From NCBI RefSeq assembly GCF_022693705.1, contig NZ_CP094288.1, positions 62,001 through 126,000 of the forward strand: a DNA stretch of 64,000 bases, written 5' to 3'. Each line of letters begins with the position of its first letter. Position 1 is the stretch's first letter. This stretch comes from Infirmifilum sp. NZ. Lineage in GTDB: Archaea > Thermoproteota > Thermoprotei > Thermofilales > Thermofilaceae. The translations under genes were made by a program, and so were the position numbers. Positions 25,274 through 34,005 of the stretch are shown piece after piece. The notes beneath the pieces were generated by a model that saw only the letters and a list, made by a program, of their open reading frames with translations, did not search any database and was not told the origin of the DNA.

Positions 25274-25471
25274 AAACGCACCAATGCCACAACCAACCTA
25301 AAGTCGGTCGTCAGCAACCCAAGATCATAAACAGGAGGCTCACGCGGGAGATCGTGGAAGTGATGGGGGAAGGAGGCGAGGCCGGGATCAACCGGTCCCG
25401 TTTGGTACTCCGAGGTCTTAGAGCAGTACCATCCGGTGTTCCCGGTACCAGCATGAAATGCCTTCATCTGT

Positions 25472-25660
25472 GTGATAAACGCCGAGAAAGTTGACGCTTG
25501 TTACACAGATCTAGGCGTGAGGCTCGCGACCATGTACCTGTTCACGAGGTACGGAGGGAGGTCCGCGACAAAGGACAACCACGCCGAGCTCTTTGGTAAG
25601 TTCGGCGTGGACCTAGACGTTACCTACCTGCGCCAGGAAAGGTGGTCTAGTGGACTTTAA
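25472..25660 (+). pseudogene. orphan 62-codon frame, probable gene relic
   Basis: Reads VRLATMYLFTRYGGRSATKD in a frame that looks protein-like, but there is no promoter, the N-terminus appears abrupt and the surrounding 25274-25471 has no gene. It ends inside the relic of an ABC transporter on the other strand. I do not recognise the family. Confidence 0.3.
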
Positions 25661-25900
25661 CCCAAGGCTACGTCGTATATGTTGACTTCCCGCACTCTCC
25701 TCATCAGCAGGACGGAGAGGAACAGCAGGGTCGCCGACGACGCGAGCAGGCCTGTAGAGCCCCACGATCGCCTTCAGCAGCGTGGTCTTACCCGCGCCGT
25801 TCGGCCCGAGGATCACCGAGCTACCCCTGAAGACCGCGGAGGGCACCCACAGCACCCTCCTGCCGTCAAAAGCAACCTCAACCCCCTCAAGCCTAATCAT
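25657..25900 (-). pseudogene. deletion relic joining ABC ATPase N-terminus to ABC permease C-terminus
   Basis: From ATG 25900 the frame reads MIRLEGVEVAFDGRR, then Walker A ILGPNGAGKTTLLKAIVGLYRP, after which homology stops. From about 25755 down to the stop at 25657, the next frame reads LLFLSVLLMRRVREVNIYD, the last helix and tail expected of an ABC-2 permease. The rest of the ATPase and nearly all of the permease are missing, so an internal deletion has fused the two ends of a two-gene exporter. Non-functional. Confidence 0.7.
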
Positions 25901-26025
25901 ACCACACAATGCTCCCGACTGCACCCATATATCTTTTCCCGGAGCAGCCGGCCAACACCCCGCGACGAAGGCGAGGAGAGGCACGAGCTTAAATACCCCG
26001 GCTCCGAAAATTATACGGAGAAAAC

Positions 26026-26826
26026 GTGGGAGCAACGCTCAGCAAGGAGGAGAGGCTGAGGATCCTGAGGACCGTCGCTGAGGACGAGGAGTTCCGGCAC
26101 GCGCTGATGGGAGCGCTGGGCTACTCGGAGCTCCTCTCCAACCTCGAGAAGATATGGAGGGAAATCGAGGGCATCAAGCTTGAGCAGGCGAAGATATGGG
26201 AGGAGATCAAGGCTCTGAGGGAGGAGATCAGGAAGATCTGGCAGGAGATCGAGGGAATCAAGCGGGAGCAGGCCAAGATCTGGGAGGAGATCAAGGCTCT
26301 GAGGGAAAACCAGGAAAAACTCTGGGAGGAAGTCAAGGCGCTCAGGGAGGAGGCGAACAAGCTCTGGAAAGAGGTTAAGGATCTCAAGGAGGGCCAGGAA
26401 ACGATTAGGAAGGAGCTAGAGGAGGTGAGGCGCGAGCTCGGCGATGTGAGGCGCATGCAGGAGAGGTACTGCACGACCCTCGAGGAGGAAGCCAGGGACG
26501 TCGTCGCCTACTTCCTGAGGCAGAAGGGCCTCGCCGTCGAGCTCGCCTCGCTGCAGCTGGACAGAGAGTACGAGTTCGACATCTACGGCACCGCCCCCGG
26601 CATCACCGTCATCGGCGAGGCGAAGGTCAGAGCCGGCGCCGCCCAGCTGGAGAGGTTCGCCCAAAGAGCAGAGGAGGCGGCGAGGCGCTGGCCCGAAAAG
26701 TTCCAGGGCAAGGTGGTCAAAGTATTCTACTGCATGCAGGGAGCCCCAGGCCTCGAGGAGGCGGCCAGGAGGCTAGGCGTCTGGCTCATCGTAGCGAACA
26801 GGCAGGCCACCCAACCCGGAATCTAG
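26026..26826 (+). CDS. coiled-coil DUF3782-like protein with PD-(D/E)xK nuclease-like domain
   Basis: 266 residues. Residues 40-145 are coiled coil built of a 28-residue repeat (KIWREIEGIKLEQAKIWEE and its near copy KIWQEIEGIKREQAKIWEE). The C-terminal 110 residues fit the PD-(D/E)xK-like fold of DUF3782 proteins: EFDIYG (D185) and VIGEAKV (E198, K200). These proteins are frequent in Thermoproteota, often in multiple copies, with unknown role. GTG start at 26026; TATA-like CTTAAATACC about 30 bases upstream. Confidence 0.75.
   Translation: MGATLSKEERLRILRTVAEDEEFRHALMGALGYSELLSNLEKIWREIEGIKLEQAKIWEEIKALREEIRKIWQEIEGIKREQAKIWEEIKALRENQEKLWEEVKALREEANKLWKEVKDLKEGQETIRKELEEVRRELGDVRRMQERYCTTLEEEARDVVAYFLRQKGLAVELASLQLDREYEFDIYGTAPGITVIGEAKVRAGAAQLERFAQRAEEAARRWPEKFQGKVVKVFYCMQGAPGLEEAARRLGVWLIVANRQATQPGI
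26149..26316 (+). repeat. two 84-bp tandem repeats inside the coiled-coil gene
   Basis: Positions 26149-26232 and 26233-26316 encode near-identical 28-residue units (four heptads). Shorter degenerate copies follow. Repeats of whole heptads let the coil change length by slippage without frameshift. Confidence 0.75.
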
Positions 26827-27020
26827 CACCCGCACGAGTTGATGGTAGCGTTTGACTCCTGCTTAGCCTCCGAGGGATCAGTAGAAAGCCTAGCCCGGGA
26901 GCCCCGCTCTAGCCCACAGGAGCTTGCGGAAGCGTCTTCAGAAAGCCCCCGGTGATTTGGGGCCCATTGGTTCACTTTAGTACTTGGAACCCGCGATTCG
27001 TCCCAACTGGTACCCCTTAG

Positions 27021-27263
27021 TACTCACAGGGTAAAGGCTGGGGCACTGGGAAGGTTTACACGTGGAGCCAGGTCAAGCGTAGTCTGAACGAGAGGCTCGC
27101 CCGGCGGTTTAGCTGAAGGGAGAACGCGAGTCCGAAGCCTCGACACAAAATTTCATATGACAGGAACCAAGTGCTCGTGGAGGTGAGGGGCAAAGCCCTC
27201 TTCGAGACCCCTGCCAGCCCGGTCGGGGTTCTCTTCACGAGATTCATCAACGTGGATCCCTAG
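27021..27263 (+). pseudogene. coding-like relic with an in-frame TGA
   Basis: One frame is open from 27021 to 27263 except for a TGA at 27114-27116. It reads VYTWSQVKRSLNERLARRFS before the stop and VLVEVRGKALFETPASPVGV after it, both protein-like. No start codon or promoter is evident. Family not recognised. The rest of 26827-27331 contains nothing I can support. Confidence 0.3.
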
Positions 27264-27331
27264 CGGGCCTCAGGCAACTTCCCGCCGCAGTAGGGGCATG
27301 AGGGCGAACCCGGCGGGGGTCGGGGCATCGG

Positions 27332-27705
27332 CTAGGCTGGCTGGCCTCCGCGCGTGTGGTCTTCGGCCAGCGAGAGGTAAACCCGGTAGAGTGGAAGCAG
27401 CGCGCCTAGGAGTAGGAACAGGGCCACGAGCAGTACGAGCCACGAGGCGAGGCCTTGAAGGTACATCGCGGCGACTAGGAGGCACCTACAGCGTGCCCGA
27501 GCACGATTGCTGTCTTCATCCCTGAGGCGCGCTGGGCAGGCGAGAGGAGGGGCGCAGGCGACTTCCGGTACACCGAGAAAGCGTAAAGAGCGCCAAGAAG
27601 AGCGCCAAACATTACTTCCAACAGCAGTATGGCTGCATAGTTAATTGGATGATAGTACAATGCTCCTATGGCGAAGATCACTGAGAAAAGCGAATACGCG
27701 AACAA
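27332..27705 (-). pseudogene. frameshifted small membrane protein
   Basis: From ATG 27705 the frame gives about two membrane helices (AILLLEVMFGALLGALYAFS and others) down to about 27475, where it ends. One base away another frame continues with YLQGLASWLVLLVALFLLLG and a soluble tail to the stop at 27332. Joined, they make a plausible protein of about 124 residues with four helices. A single indel near 27475 explains the break. Family unknown. Confidence 0.5.
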
Positions 27706-27935
27706 TGCCGCGCGAGCACGCGCCCAGGCGTCGCGGCCAGCCGGCTGGCGGGTGTCCGCCTTAGGTTCTTCACGAGAGGCGCTCCCCGCACACCGTGAAT
27801 ACGCGGTGCCGCTATTTTAGCATTTCCGCCTGCCAGATTGCAAGGGGGTTTCAGACCGAGAAGAGGTTATCTTCTCCCGTTTTCTGCTATATAAAGAGTT
27901 GGGTCATGGATAATAGCAGGGTTTAGGGTGTCTTC

Positions 27936-29048
27936 GTGAGGCCCTCGGATCTAGCTGGAAAGTTGGTGATATCTGCAAGCCGTAGCATGAGCCTTTACTG
28001 TTACTCGATTCTCAGGTTAGACCCGTACGTAGGGTGCGGGCATGGTTGCATCTACTGCTACACGAGGCTTCTTCCCGGCTACCAAAGCATACCCAAGCCT
28101 CTGTGGGGGTATCCGGAGGCACTGGATAAAGTCCTGGAGGCATTGTCCGAGACACCCGTAATCCAGATGCCGTTTAGGATGTCTGCCCTAACGGATCCGC
28201 TACAGCCCATTGAAAGGAAGGCTAAGCTGGGGCTCGATACGCTTAAGATTGCGCTGAAGCACAAAATACCAGTCCTCCTCTCTACCAAGTCGACCCTGCT
28301 TGCTGAACCCCCCTGGCTCGACGTCGTAAAGGAGCTTGCGGGGGAAAAGAAGATTGTGGCACAGCTAACATTAACAACGACAGACAATGCAATATCCAAA
28401 GCCTTAGAGCCAGGTGCTCCGCGGCCTGAAGAGAGGTTGAAGGCTGTTGAGAAGCTTTCTTCAGAGGGGGTCCCGGTAGTAGTTAGACTTCAGCCGTTGA
28501 TCCCTGGAGTCAACGATGACCCTGAATCGCTGGAAAACCTCATAGATCAGGTAAAGGCGGCTGGAGCACTGCAGGTGATCGCAGAGTACTACAGGTTTTC
28601 CTCGTGGAATGACGTCGACGCTTTATCTAAGGCGCTTGCCCCGCGCTTGCTCATCTACCTGAAGAGTAAGTCCCTCTGGGAAAAGTACCCCTCGGGGTCC
28701 CACAAGCGGCCTCGGAAGAGTTACAGGCTCGCGAAGTACAGGCTCATCCGCGATCTAGCTTCACGGAAGGGTCTGCTGTTCTCGCTTTGCCGCGAGGAGT
28801 TTCTAAACCTTGATACGGCTTCAAATTGCTGTGGTATTAACTTCATGCACGGGTACAGGCTTAGACCCACTTTGCGCGAGCTCCTCGGCAATGTGAAAGG
28901 AAGCACGTACGTAGCTAAGGAGGAGCTAATATCCATACCTTTCGCTTCGTTGCGAAAGGGGTTACTTGAACACTACGAATACTTGGAAAAATACCATAGA
29001 CCCGGGAAGACTTCAGAGGAGGAGCGAGATTTCGAGAACTTTCCTTAG
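27936..29048 (+). CDS. radical SAM protein (SplB-like, COG1533)
   Basis: 370 residues. YVGCGHGCIYCYTR (about residues 31-44) carries the CxxxCxxC motif that binds a [4Fe-4S] cluster and S-adenosylmethionine. The following PFRMSALTDPLQPIERK, VLLSTKSTLL and VVRLQPLIPGVNDDPE segments match the family of spore-photoproduct-lyase-like radical SAM proteins found next to nucleic-acid repair genes in archaea. True lyase activity is not shown; the extra C-terminal region (about 270-370) contains two further Cys. Start GTG at 27936; TATA box CTATATAAAG is about 40 bases upstream. Convergent with and overlapping the end of mcrC by 36 bases. Confidence 0.85.
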   Translation: MRPSDLAGKLVISASRSMSLYCYSILRLDPYVGCGHGCIYCYTRLLPGYQSIPKPLWGYPEALDKVLEALSETPVIQMPFRMSALTDPLQPIERKAKLGLDTLKIALKHKIPVLLSTKSTLLAEPPWLDVVKELAGEKKIVAQLTLTTTDNAISKALEPGAPRPEERLKAVEKLSSEGVPVVVRLQPLIPGVNDDPESLENLIDQVKAAGALQVIAEYYRFSSWNDVDALSKALAPRLLIYLKSKSLWEKYPSGSHKRPRKSYRLAKYRLIRDLASRKGLLFSLCREEFLNLDTASNCCGINFMHGYRLRPTLRELLGNVKGSTYVAKEELISIPFASLRKGLLEHYEYLEKYHRPGKTSEEERDFENFP

Positions 29049-30326
29049 CGCGGATTTTGACCTCTCGAGGCAACTCTCCTGGGGGTCAACGTAAACCAGA
29101 GCGAGCATCTTGCCGTTATCGTCGATTTTGATTATTGCTCCGCTGTACTCCCTAGCGGTAAGGTAGAAGCCTCTCTGCTCGTAGGCTTCCTCGTCCGAGT
29201 ATAAGCCATTCGTAGGCATCGGTGCAACTAGTATCGCGGCGTCAGCGTTAAACTCGTTTAAGTAGGAGTACACCTTAAACCGCGACTGCACCAGGTAGCT
29301 TAAATCCCGCGTGTACTTGTAGTCGATAACAACCAGCTTCCTCTTATCGTCCCTACGCCTAACCGCTATCGTATCCGGGAGACCTCCCAAGCCATCCACT
29401 TTGATTTCTCCGTCAAGAATACCGTAGTATCTGGCGGTCCTCAGCCTCGACTCCACATTCTGAGGTAGAGCGTTATAGGAAATGTCTATCCTCTCGCCGT
29501 TCCTGTAGATCGAGAGAACTCTTCCGCTGCTATCCACCTTTACTTCACAGCCCCCTCCAACAATGCTAAAAATGCACTCGAGAACCAAAGTAAACCCATA
29601 GAGCTCGTACAGCTTCTCCCTTGATATCTTAAGAGCAGGGAGAAGCTCACTCAGGACCCTAACGTCTTTTTCGATGACTCTCAAATTTTCATGCAATGCC
29701 CTGCGAAGGTCTAAAAACCGAGCATAACCGCGGTATTCCCGAGGCCTCCGCATCGAATCCTCCAGGACTTGTTCCTCAAGCTCGGCAACGCGCCGTTCAT
29801 CGTCTGCAAACCTCAGTGCTTTAATCGTTAAAGGCTTAAGCACGGGTTCTGACAGCAGCCTGTCGCACCGCTGGACAAGACTCTCGAGCTTCTCAACGAT
29901 CACACTCCTTAAAGGGTCGATTTCGGGAGACACTCTCCCCAGGATGCCCTCCAGCAACCCGGCGACCCTTTTCTTCACCTCGAGAAGTGTAACCACGAGA
30001 AGCAGATTAGCTGGTGTTTCCAGACTCACTTTGGTAGCAACTACGGGTAGCGCTACGGGCCAGTACTTTGCGGCAAGACTGGTTAGAACTCTCCCTCTTA
30101 TGGCCCTCTGCTCTACATCAACCTCTTCCACTGTTACAACCTGGAGTCTCCTGAGAACCTCGCTTACGGCATCCGAAAGCTCACCGAGTATCGCTACAGT
30201 CTTCAGTGCCTCAGCAGGTACTCCACTAACCACGATGTCACTTTCTACGTTTCTAAGCCTAAGGTTCTCGCGTACATGGAAGCGCTCGTAGAGAGCGAGC
30301 AGGGTCTGCCACGTGTACTCAGCCAT
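29013..30326 (-). CDS. mcrC: McrC-like nuclease subunit of a modification-dependent restriction system
   Basis: 437 residues from ATG 30326. The C-terminal third has a PD-(D/E)xK core: GGLPDTIAVRRRDD, then KLVVIDYKYTRDL (D and K in place) and FKVYSYLNEFNADAAILVAP. The N-terminal and helical middle parts fit McrC, which stimulates McrB GTPase and cleaves DNA. A longer frame runs to 30410 but overlaps the mcrB end by 65 bases; ATG 30326 is preferred because it lies 20 bases after the mcrB stop behind a purine-rich GGAGGAAGAAG. Confidence 0.8.
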   Translation of the reverse strand: MAEYTWQTLLALYERFHVRENLRLRNVESDIVVSGVPAEALKTVAILGELSDAVSEVLRRLQVVTVEEVDVEQRAIRGRVLTSLAAKYWPVALPVVATKVSLETPANLLLVVTLLEVKKRVAGLLEGILGRVSPEIDPLRSVIVEKLESLVQRCDRLLSEPVLKPLTIKALRFADDERRVAELEEQVLEDSMRRPREYRGYARFLDLRRALHENLRVIEKDVRVLSELLPALKISREKLYELYGFTLVLECIFSIVGGGCEVKVDSSGRVLSIYRNGERIDISYNALPQNVESRLRTARYYGILDGEIKVDGLGGLPDTIAVRRRDDKRKLVVIDYKYTRDLSYLVQSRFKVYSYLNEFNADAAILVAPMPTNGLYSDEEAYEQRGFYLTAREYSGAIIKIDDNGKMLALVYVDPQESCLERSKSALRKVLEISLLL

Positions 30327-30345
30327 GAACCTGACTTCTTCCTCC

Positions 30346-32004
30346 TCACTGCTCGAGGGCTTCGGGGTACAGTCGCTTGAAAGCCCCGAGGGACGATCCA
30401 TAATCCCCATCTTCCAAAACCTCTCTTATTGCCCTCAAGTGAGCTGAGGGAAGCCCCTCCAGCTGGGGGATGATAATAGCCTTAAACGCCCTGTCAACAG
30501 CCTCCTTGGGGTTTCCGCCGTAAACGCTTTCGGCGAATTTCACGAGATCCGCGAGAAGTGCAGTGCCGATTTCGAACTCATTCCTTGTTCCTTCTCTTAT
30601 CTTGTTATACAACTCCATAACCCCCTTCACGATTTCTCCGTGAGAGCTATACCTGGCTAAAATTTTCTCCAGCTCTCCCACCTCGGGGTTCTGAACCTCG
30701 ACCACCGCGAAACGCCTGAGGAAAGCGTAGCCCAGCGTGAAAAGGTATCTCCTGTCGTAGGTGTTCATAGTGGCGATAACCCTGAAGCCCCTCGGAACCT
30801 CGAGCCGATTCCCTCCGTTCTCCTCCCACTTCTTAAGGAGGTATTCTCCGCATGAATCGATGGCCCCGTCTTCCCTGTACTCCTGGATTTCCTCTAGAAT
30901 TGAGCCCGGTATAAACCACTCATTAGGATCTGAGCCGCTGAAAATCGTTAGGAATTCTCCGAAAGCTCTCTCCAGGTTCGCCCTGTTTATCTCGTCTATC
31001 AGCAAGATGGTGCCCGACTCTTTGCCCCTCTCCAACCTACTGTAGTCCTTTGCGACCGCCTCGAGCAGTGCTCCGCACCTCCACTTAACCCTACCACCGA
31101 CGAAAACCGGCCCCCCCACAACATCTACCCTAGACCACTCGGCCGTAGCCGTTTTCTCGACAATGTCAAAGCCATAAGCTTCAGCTATCGCCCGAGCCAG
31201 CGTAGTCTTACCGGTGCCCGGTACACCCCACAGCAACAGGTGCTTTCCAGAGGCTAAGGCGGAAATGCACTCTTTAACGATACCGCTAGGAATCACCACA
31301 TTACGGTGTATTAGCTCCTCCTCAACAGGCTTAGGATCCCACACCCCTGTTGGAGAGGGAACAACGTTGCGGAACCCAAAGCGACGTGCCAAAAACATTA
31401 TTTGATTAAATACGCTTTCTTCTATTTCGGCTAGTGAGCCCTGCGTTAAATTACCCGGAACTAGAGGTATAATGCTTGGACCCCACTTCGAGAATACTCC
31501 CGATAAAAGCGGCGAAGAAGACTTGAAATCTTCAGGCCTGAGTTCCTCAAGCTTCTCTAGGGTCTCGTAAAGCCCGGCTGCAACCTGCTCCACTCTGATG
31601 AAAAACTTGTAGTCCCAGTATTTATTCTCGTCACTCTTATCATTCTCACCACTCTCAGGCCAGTATTCCCATCTAATATTACCCTTTAGGTCTTGAGGAG
31701 GAAACACTCTCCCAATGGCCAGAACCCCCCTTGTAAACTCCCCCTTCTGACCCTTAGGCTTTAAGGATACAAGAGCAACCCGAACTTCTCCCTTTGAAGC
31801 GGCGAGGTTTTTGTACATACTTGAATTGTTAAAAGCCCATAGAATTGAGTATTTTTCTTTTCTTCTCAGTTCATTCGGAGGCGGTGAACCATCCCTAGCT
31901 GACGAGCTTAAACTCTCTTTAAGTATGTCGCGGAAGCTCCAAGCCCAGTTAGCCGCGCTACCCTGTATTGCAAAATACCTGTACTTTTGAGAGTTTTCTG
32001 ACAT
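30346..32004 (-). CDS. mcrB: McrB-like AAA+ GTPase with N-terminal reader domain
   Basis: 552 residues. Residues 250-552 are a McrB AAA+ motor: Walker A GVPGTGKTT (260-268), Walker B TILLIDEINRANLERAFGE, and the McrB signature ATMNTYDRRY. The N-terminal part (about 10-145) has phrases such as RGVLAIGRVFPP and YKFFIRVEQ that suggest an EVE/YTH (PUA-like) reader of modified bases; archaeal McrB proteins with such domains are known, but this assignment is tentative. With McrC it would restrict DNA bearing a modified base. AT-richer than the left half of the window. TATA-like sequence upstream not clear. Confidence 0.85.
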   Translation of the reverse strand: MSENSQKYRYFAIQGSAANWAWSFRDILKESLSSSARDGSPPPNELRRKEKYSILWAFNNSSMYKNLAASKGEVRVALVSLKPKGQKGEFTRGVLAIGRVFPPQDLKGNIRWEYWPESGENDKSDENKYWDYKFFIRVEQVAAGLYETLEKLEELRPEDFKSSSPLLSGVFSKWGPSIIPLVPGNLTQGSLAEIEESVFNQIMFLARRFGFRNVVPSPTGVWDPKPVEEELIHRNVVIPSGIVKECISALASGKHLLLWGVPGTGKTTLARAIAEAYGFDIVEKTATAEWSRVDVVGGPVFVGGRVKWRCGALLEAVAKDYSRLERGKESGTILLIDEINRANLERAFGEFLTIFSGSDPNEWFIPGSILEEIQEYREDGAIDSCGEYLLKKWEENGGNRLEVPRGFRVIATMNTYDRRYLFTLGYAFLRRFAVVEVQNPEVGELEKILARYSSHGEIVKGVMELYNKIREGTRNEFEIGTALLADLVKFAESVYGGNPKEAVDRAFKAIIIPQLEGLPSAHLRAIREVLEDGDYGSSLGAFKRLYPEALEQ

Positions 32005-32228
32005 TTTCTCGAAAATGGTGTTAAAAACGAATATAATAGTTTCGTCGCGAGCAGCGTGGGTATTTGCTAATTTTTCACATCATAACGGTTCCCAACTTCA
32101 GCACGAGGAAGCACTAAGGAAATAATCTATCCTCTGCCCCCTAACTTACATCCTGGAAATTCAAATTCTTCAACTTGTTGCTATAACATGCCTTTAGAAG
32201 TAGCCTTTCTCGCGCTGTACTCGACTAT

Positions 32229-32565
32229 TTAAAGGAGTATGGAGCCAAAGCCCGCGAAGAGGTCTAGGAGCCTCGCCCTGGCGAAGGCCTCGCTGACCCC
32301 TGGATCCTCAGGGGTTGTTCCTGTGCGGCGTCGCGTGCCTGTTCTCGAGGCCGATCAGCCTCTTGAACACGCGCAGGCCCGTGCCCTCGGGGAGCAGTGA
32401 GGCCGCGACGACAGCCCTAGCGCCTATGAGGGGCTTCCTAGTACACCAGAAGACCATCTCCCAGAATGGTGGCCTAGCGCCGCCAGCCTTCTCCTTCGCC
32501 GAGAACTCGTTCACCTCCCTGACGGGGAAACCTTCCGTCTCAATAAACCTGCGCCTTTGACTCAT
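32229..32565 (-). pseudogene. 5' fragment of DUF1156-type DNA methylase
   Basis: From ATG 32565 the frame reads RRRFIETEGFPVREVNEFS, then PPFWEMVFWCTRKPLIGAR and TPHRNNP, which match the start of the large DUF1156 DNA (adenine) methylases. The frame stops at 32308, but one frame over, translation continues as ARLLDLFAGFGSI, i.e. SAM-binding motif I (usual 'DPFAGFGSI'), and stops at 32229. So at least one frameshift and loss of all downstream domains (the intact proteins are several times longer). A dead methylase next to McrBC. The region just upstream is repeated at 36.6 kb. Confidence 0.75.
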
Positions 32566-32621
32566 CGCAGATAAATACTTATCGCTTACCTATAACATTT
32601 CCCAAATCGGGAATTCGGGAA
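32503..32621. repeat. dispersed repeat C, copy 1 (start region of the methylase)
   Basis: Covers the first codons and promoter region of the broken methylase. Resembles 36611-36704, sharing GAACTCxTTCACCTCCCTGA, TTGACTCATCG and AATTCGGGAA in the same order. Copy 2 lacks about 23 bases in the middle. Confidence 0.65.
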
Positions 32622-32834
32622 GCCTATACTATAGGTCAATCGGACTTGGATATACGTCGCCCCTATTAAACGAGAGTTTGTAGACTACAATGCACAGGTC
32701 ATCATGGAGTATAAGTCGTCGGAGTGAATATAAAGAGTACAGCTTAAAGTAGCGGAAGTAGCCTTAAACTTTCTCATCATACTTTATGTTTGTTCCAAGA
32801 ATATAGCCGCTGATCTGTCCACTATGACTATTAG
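32622..32834. other. AT-rich gap with no supported gene
   Basis: Contains CCTATACTATAGG, a 13-base palindrome around 32623-32635, which may belong to a promoter region. No coding sequence or known RNA is seen. Confidence 0.3.
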
Positions 32835-33332
32835 CTAAGTCGATTCTTCGCTTCCAAGACGGCTTTCGATAAAGGTAATTCCGTCATTAGTAATGTAGTA
32901 TTTTTTACCCTCCATAGTTGGAGAGATCCATGCTTTTTTTATCGCTTCCTTAAAATCCCTATGGGGGTTACCAGGCATCTTAAGTCCGGCTATCTTCCAC
33001 CTTTCAAGTAAATCATTTAGTGTGAATTCCTCAATATTTTCCTTATGTTTCATATAGTAGGCTATTGCCACCATGCGTTCTGGATTAGACTCCACGTCTA
33101 CTCGCTTCAGAAACTCAACGAGAGTTAGGCGTTGCAAGTCTATACCTCTGCTTGCTGGAATCATGGCTAATGGTGTTTTTGCACGTTGTATTAACTCATC
33201 TTTCTTTAATTGCAGTAAAAACTCAAGTATTATTGCGAATGCCTCTTTCCTGTACTCTTCACCTACGTTATTGGCTATCTCCGCAACCTGTCTGGCGATT
33301 TTCTTTAACATTTCCTGTGTCTCTTCTTCCAT
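32835..33332 (-). CDS. unknown protein of the AT-rich island, winged-helix-like C-terminus
   Basis: 165 residues, not recognised. N-terminal half is helical (MLKKIARQVAEIANNVGEEY, then EAFAIILEFLLQLKKDELI). The C-terminal 80 residues have a helix pattern with a closing beta-hairpin-like KKYYITNDGITFIES, as in winged-helix domains. Starts four bases after the stop of the gene at 33337-33768, so the two are translationally linked. AT-rich base composition sets the pair apart from flanking genes and suggests transfer. Role could be regulatory or defence-related. Confidence 0.6.
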   Translation of the reverse strand: MEEETQEMLKKIARQVAEIANNVGEEYRKEAFAIILEFLLQLKKDELIQRAKTPLAMIPASRGIDLQRLTLVEFLKRVDVESNPERMVAIAYYMKHKENIEEFTLNDLLERWKIAGLKMPGNPHRDFKEAIKKAWISPTMEGKKYYITNDGITFIESRLGSEEST

Positions 33333-33336
33333 ATTA

Positions 33337-33768
33337 TCACTCCTCTGATTCTAAATCTCCGAGGGTGTATTTTTCAGTAACTTTTTCAATTATTTTTTCC
33401 ACAGCAAAAAGCCCTCGTGCTCTATACAATCCTCTACCGAGACGCTCAACCAAACCTTCATTTACAAGGTCTTTTACTCGAGCCGAAGCGACTTTCTCCT
33501 GAAGCCCGGTTATTTGGGATAGTTCATCTAAAGAAACTTCTTGCCGAATGTTTTCGACAAGCTTTCCGGCAACATATCGTGCTGCAAGCGCCAAACCTAT
33601 TCGATCAATACCTGCTAAGTTCTTGATTTCAAACACTATTGCTCCTTCTTCGGTGACTTTAACAAACTTGACGATTTTTTTGAGAATTTCTTTGAGTCGC
33701 TCTTCTTCCTCCTCCTTTGTAATTATAAACTCTCTTTTTAACGCCTCTACGTCGTCACTTTTCAACAT
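33337..33768 (-). CDS. unknown winged-helix protein, partner of the gene at 32835
   Basis: 143 residues from ATG 33768 (MLKSDDVEAL). A longer frame to 33852 exists, but it contains a TATA-like TATATTATG that fits the shorter start. Middle segment FVKVTEEGAIVFEIKNLAGI then GLALAARYVAGKLV; C-terminal winged helix with VSLDELSQITGLQEKVASAR and VKDLVNEGLVERLGRGLYRA. Likely DNA-binding. Family not recognised. Forms a tight two-gene operon with the downstream gene. Confidence 0.6.
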   Translation of the reverse strand: MLKSDDVEALKREFIITKEEEEERLKEILKKIVKFVKVTEEGAIVFEIKNLAGIDRIGLALAARYVAGKLVENIRQEVSLDELSQITGLQEKVASARVKDLVNEGLVERLGRGLYRARGLFAVEKIIEKVTEKYTLGDLESEE

Positions 33769-34005
33769 GTATCTCATCCGACAGTATATTATGTGAGTCG
33801 TGTCGCTAATAAATATTACGTCCAAGGAAATGCTCCCATACAACGTAGTCATTAATTTATTTCAAATACACAGTTAGATCCTATACCTGTAACGCTGGGT
33901 ATCAGAGAATTTCTCAATTTCTTCTTGGATAGAAAATGACTGTGAAACCGTGAAATCGATACTTTTTTATGCCCATAGCCCTTATTTTCATGATAAGGTG
34001 GATAC

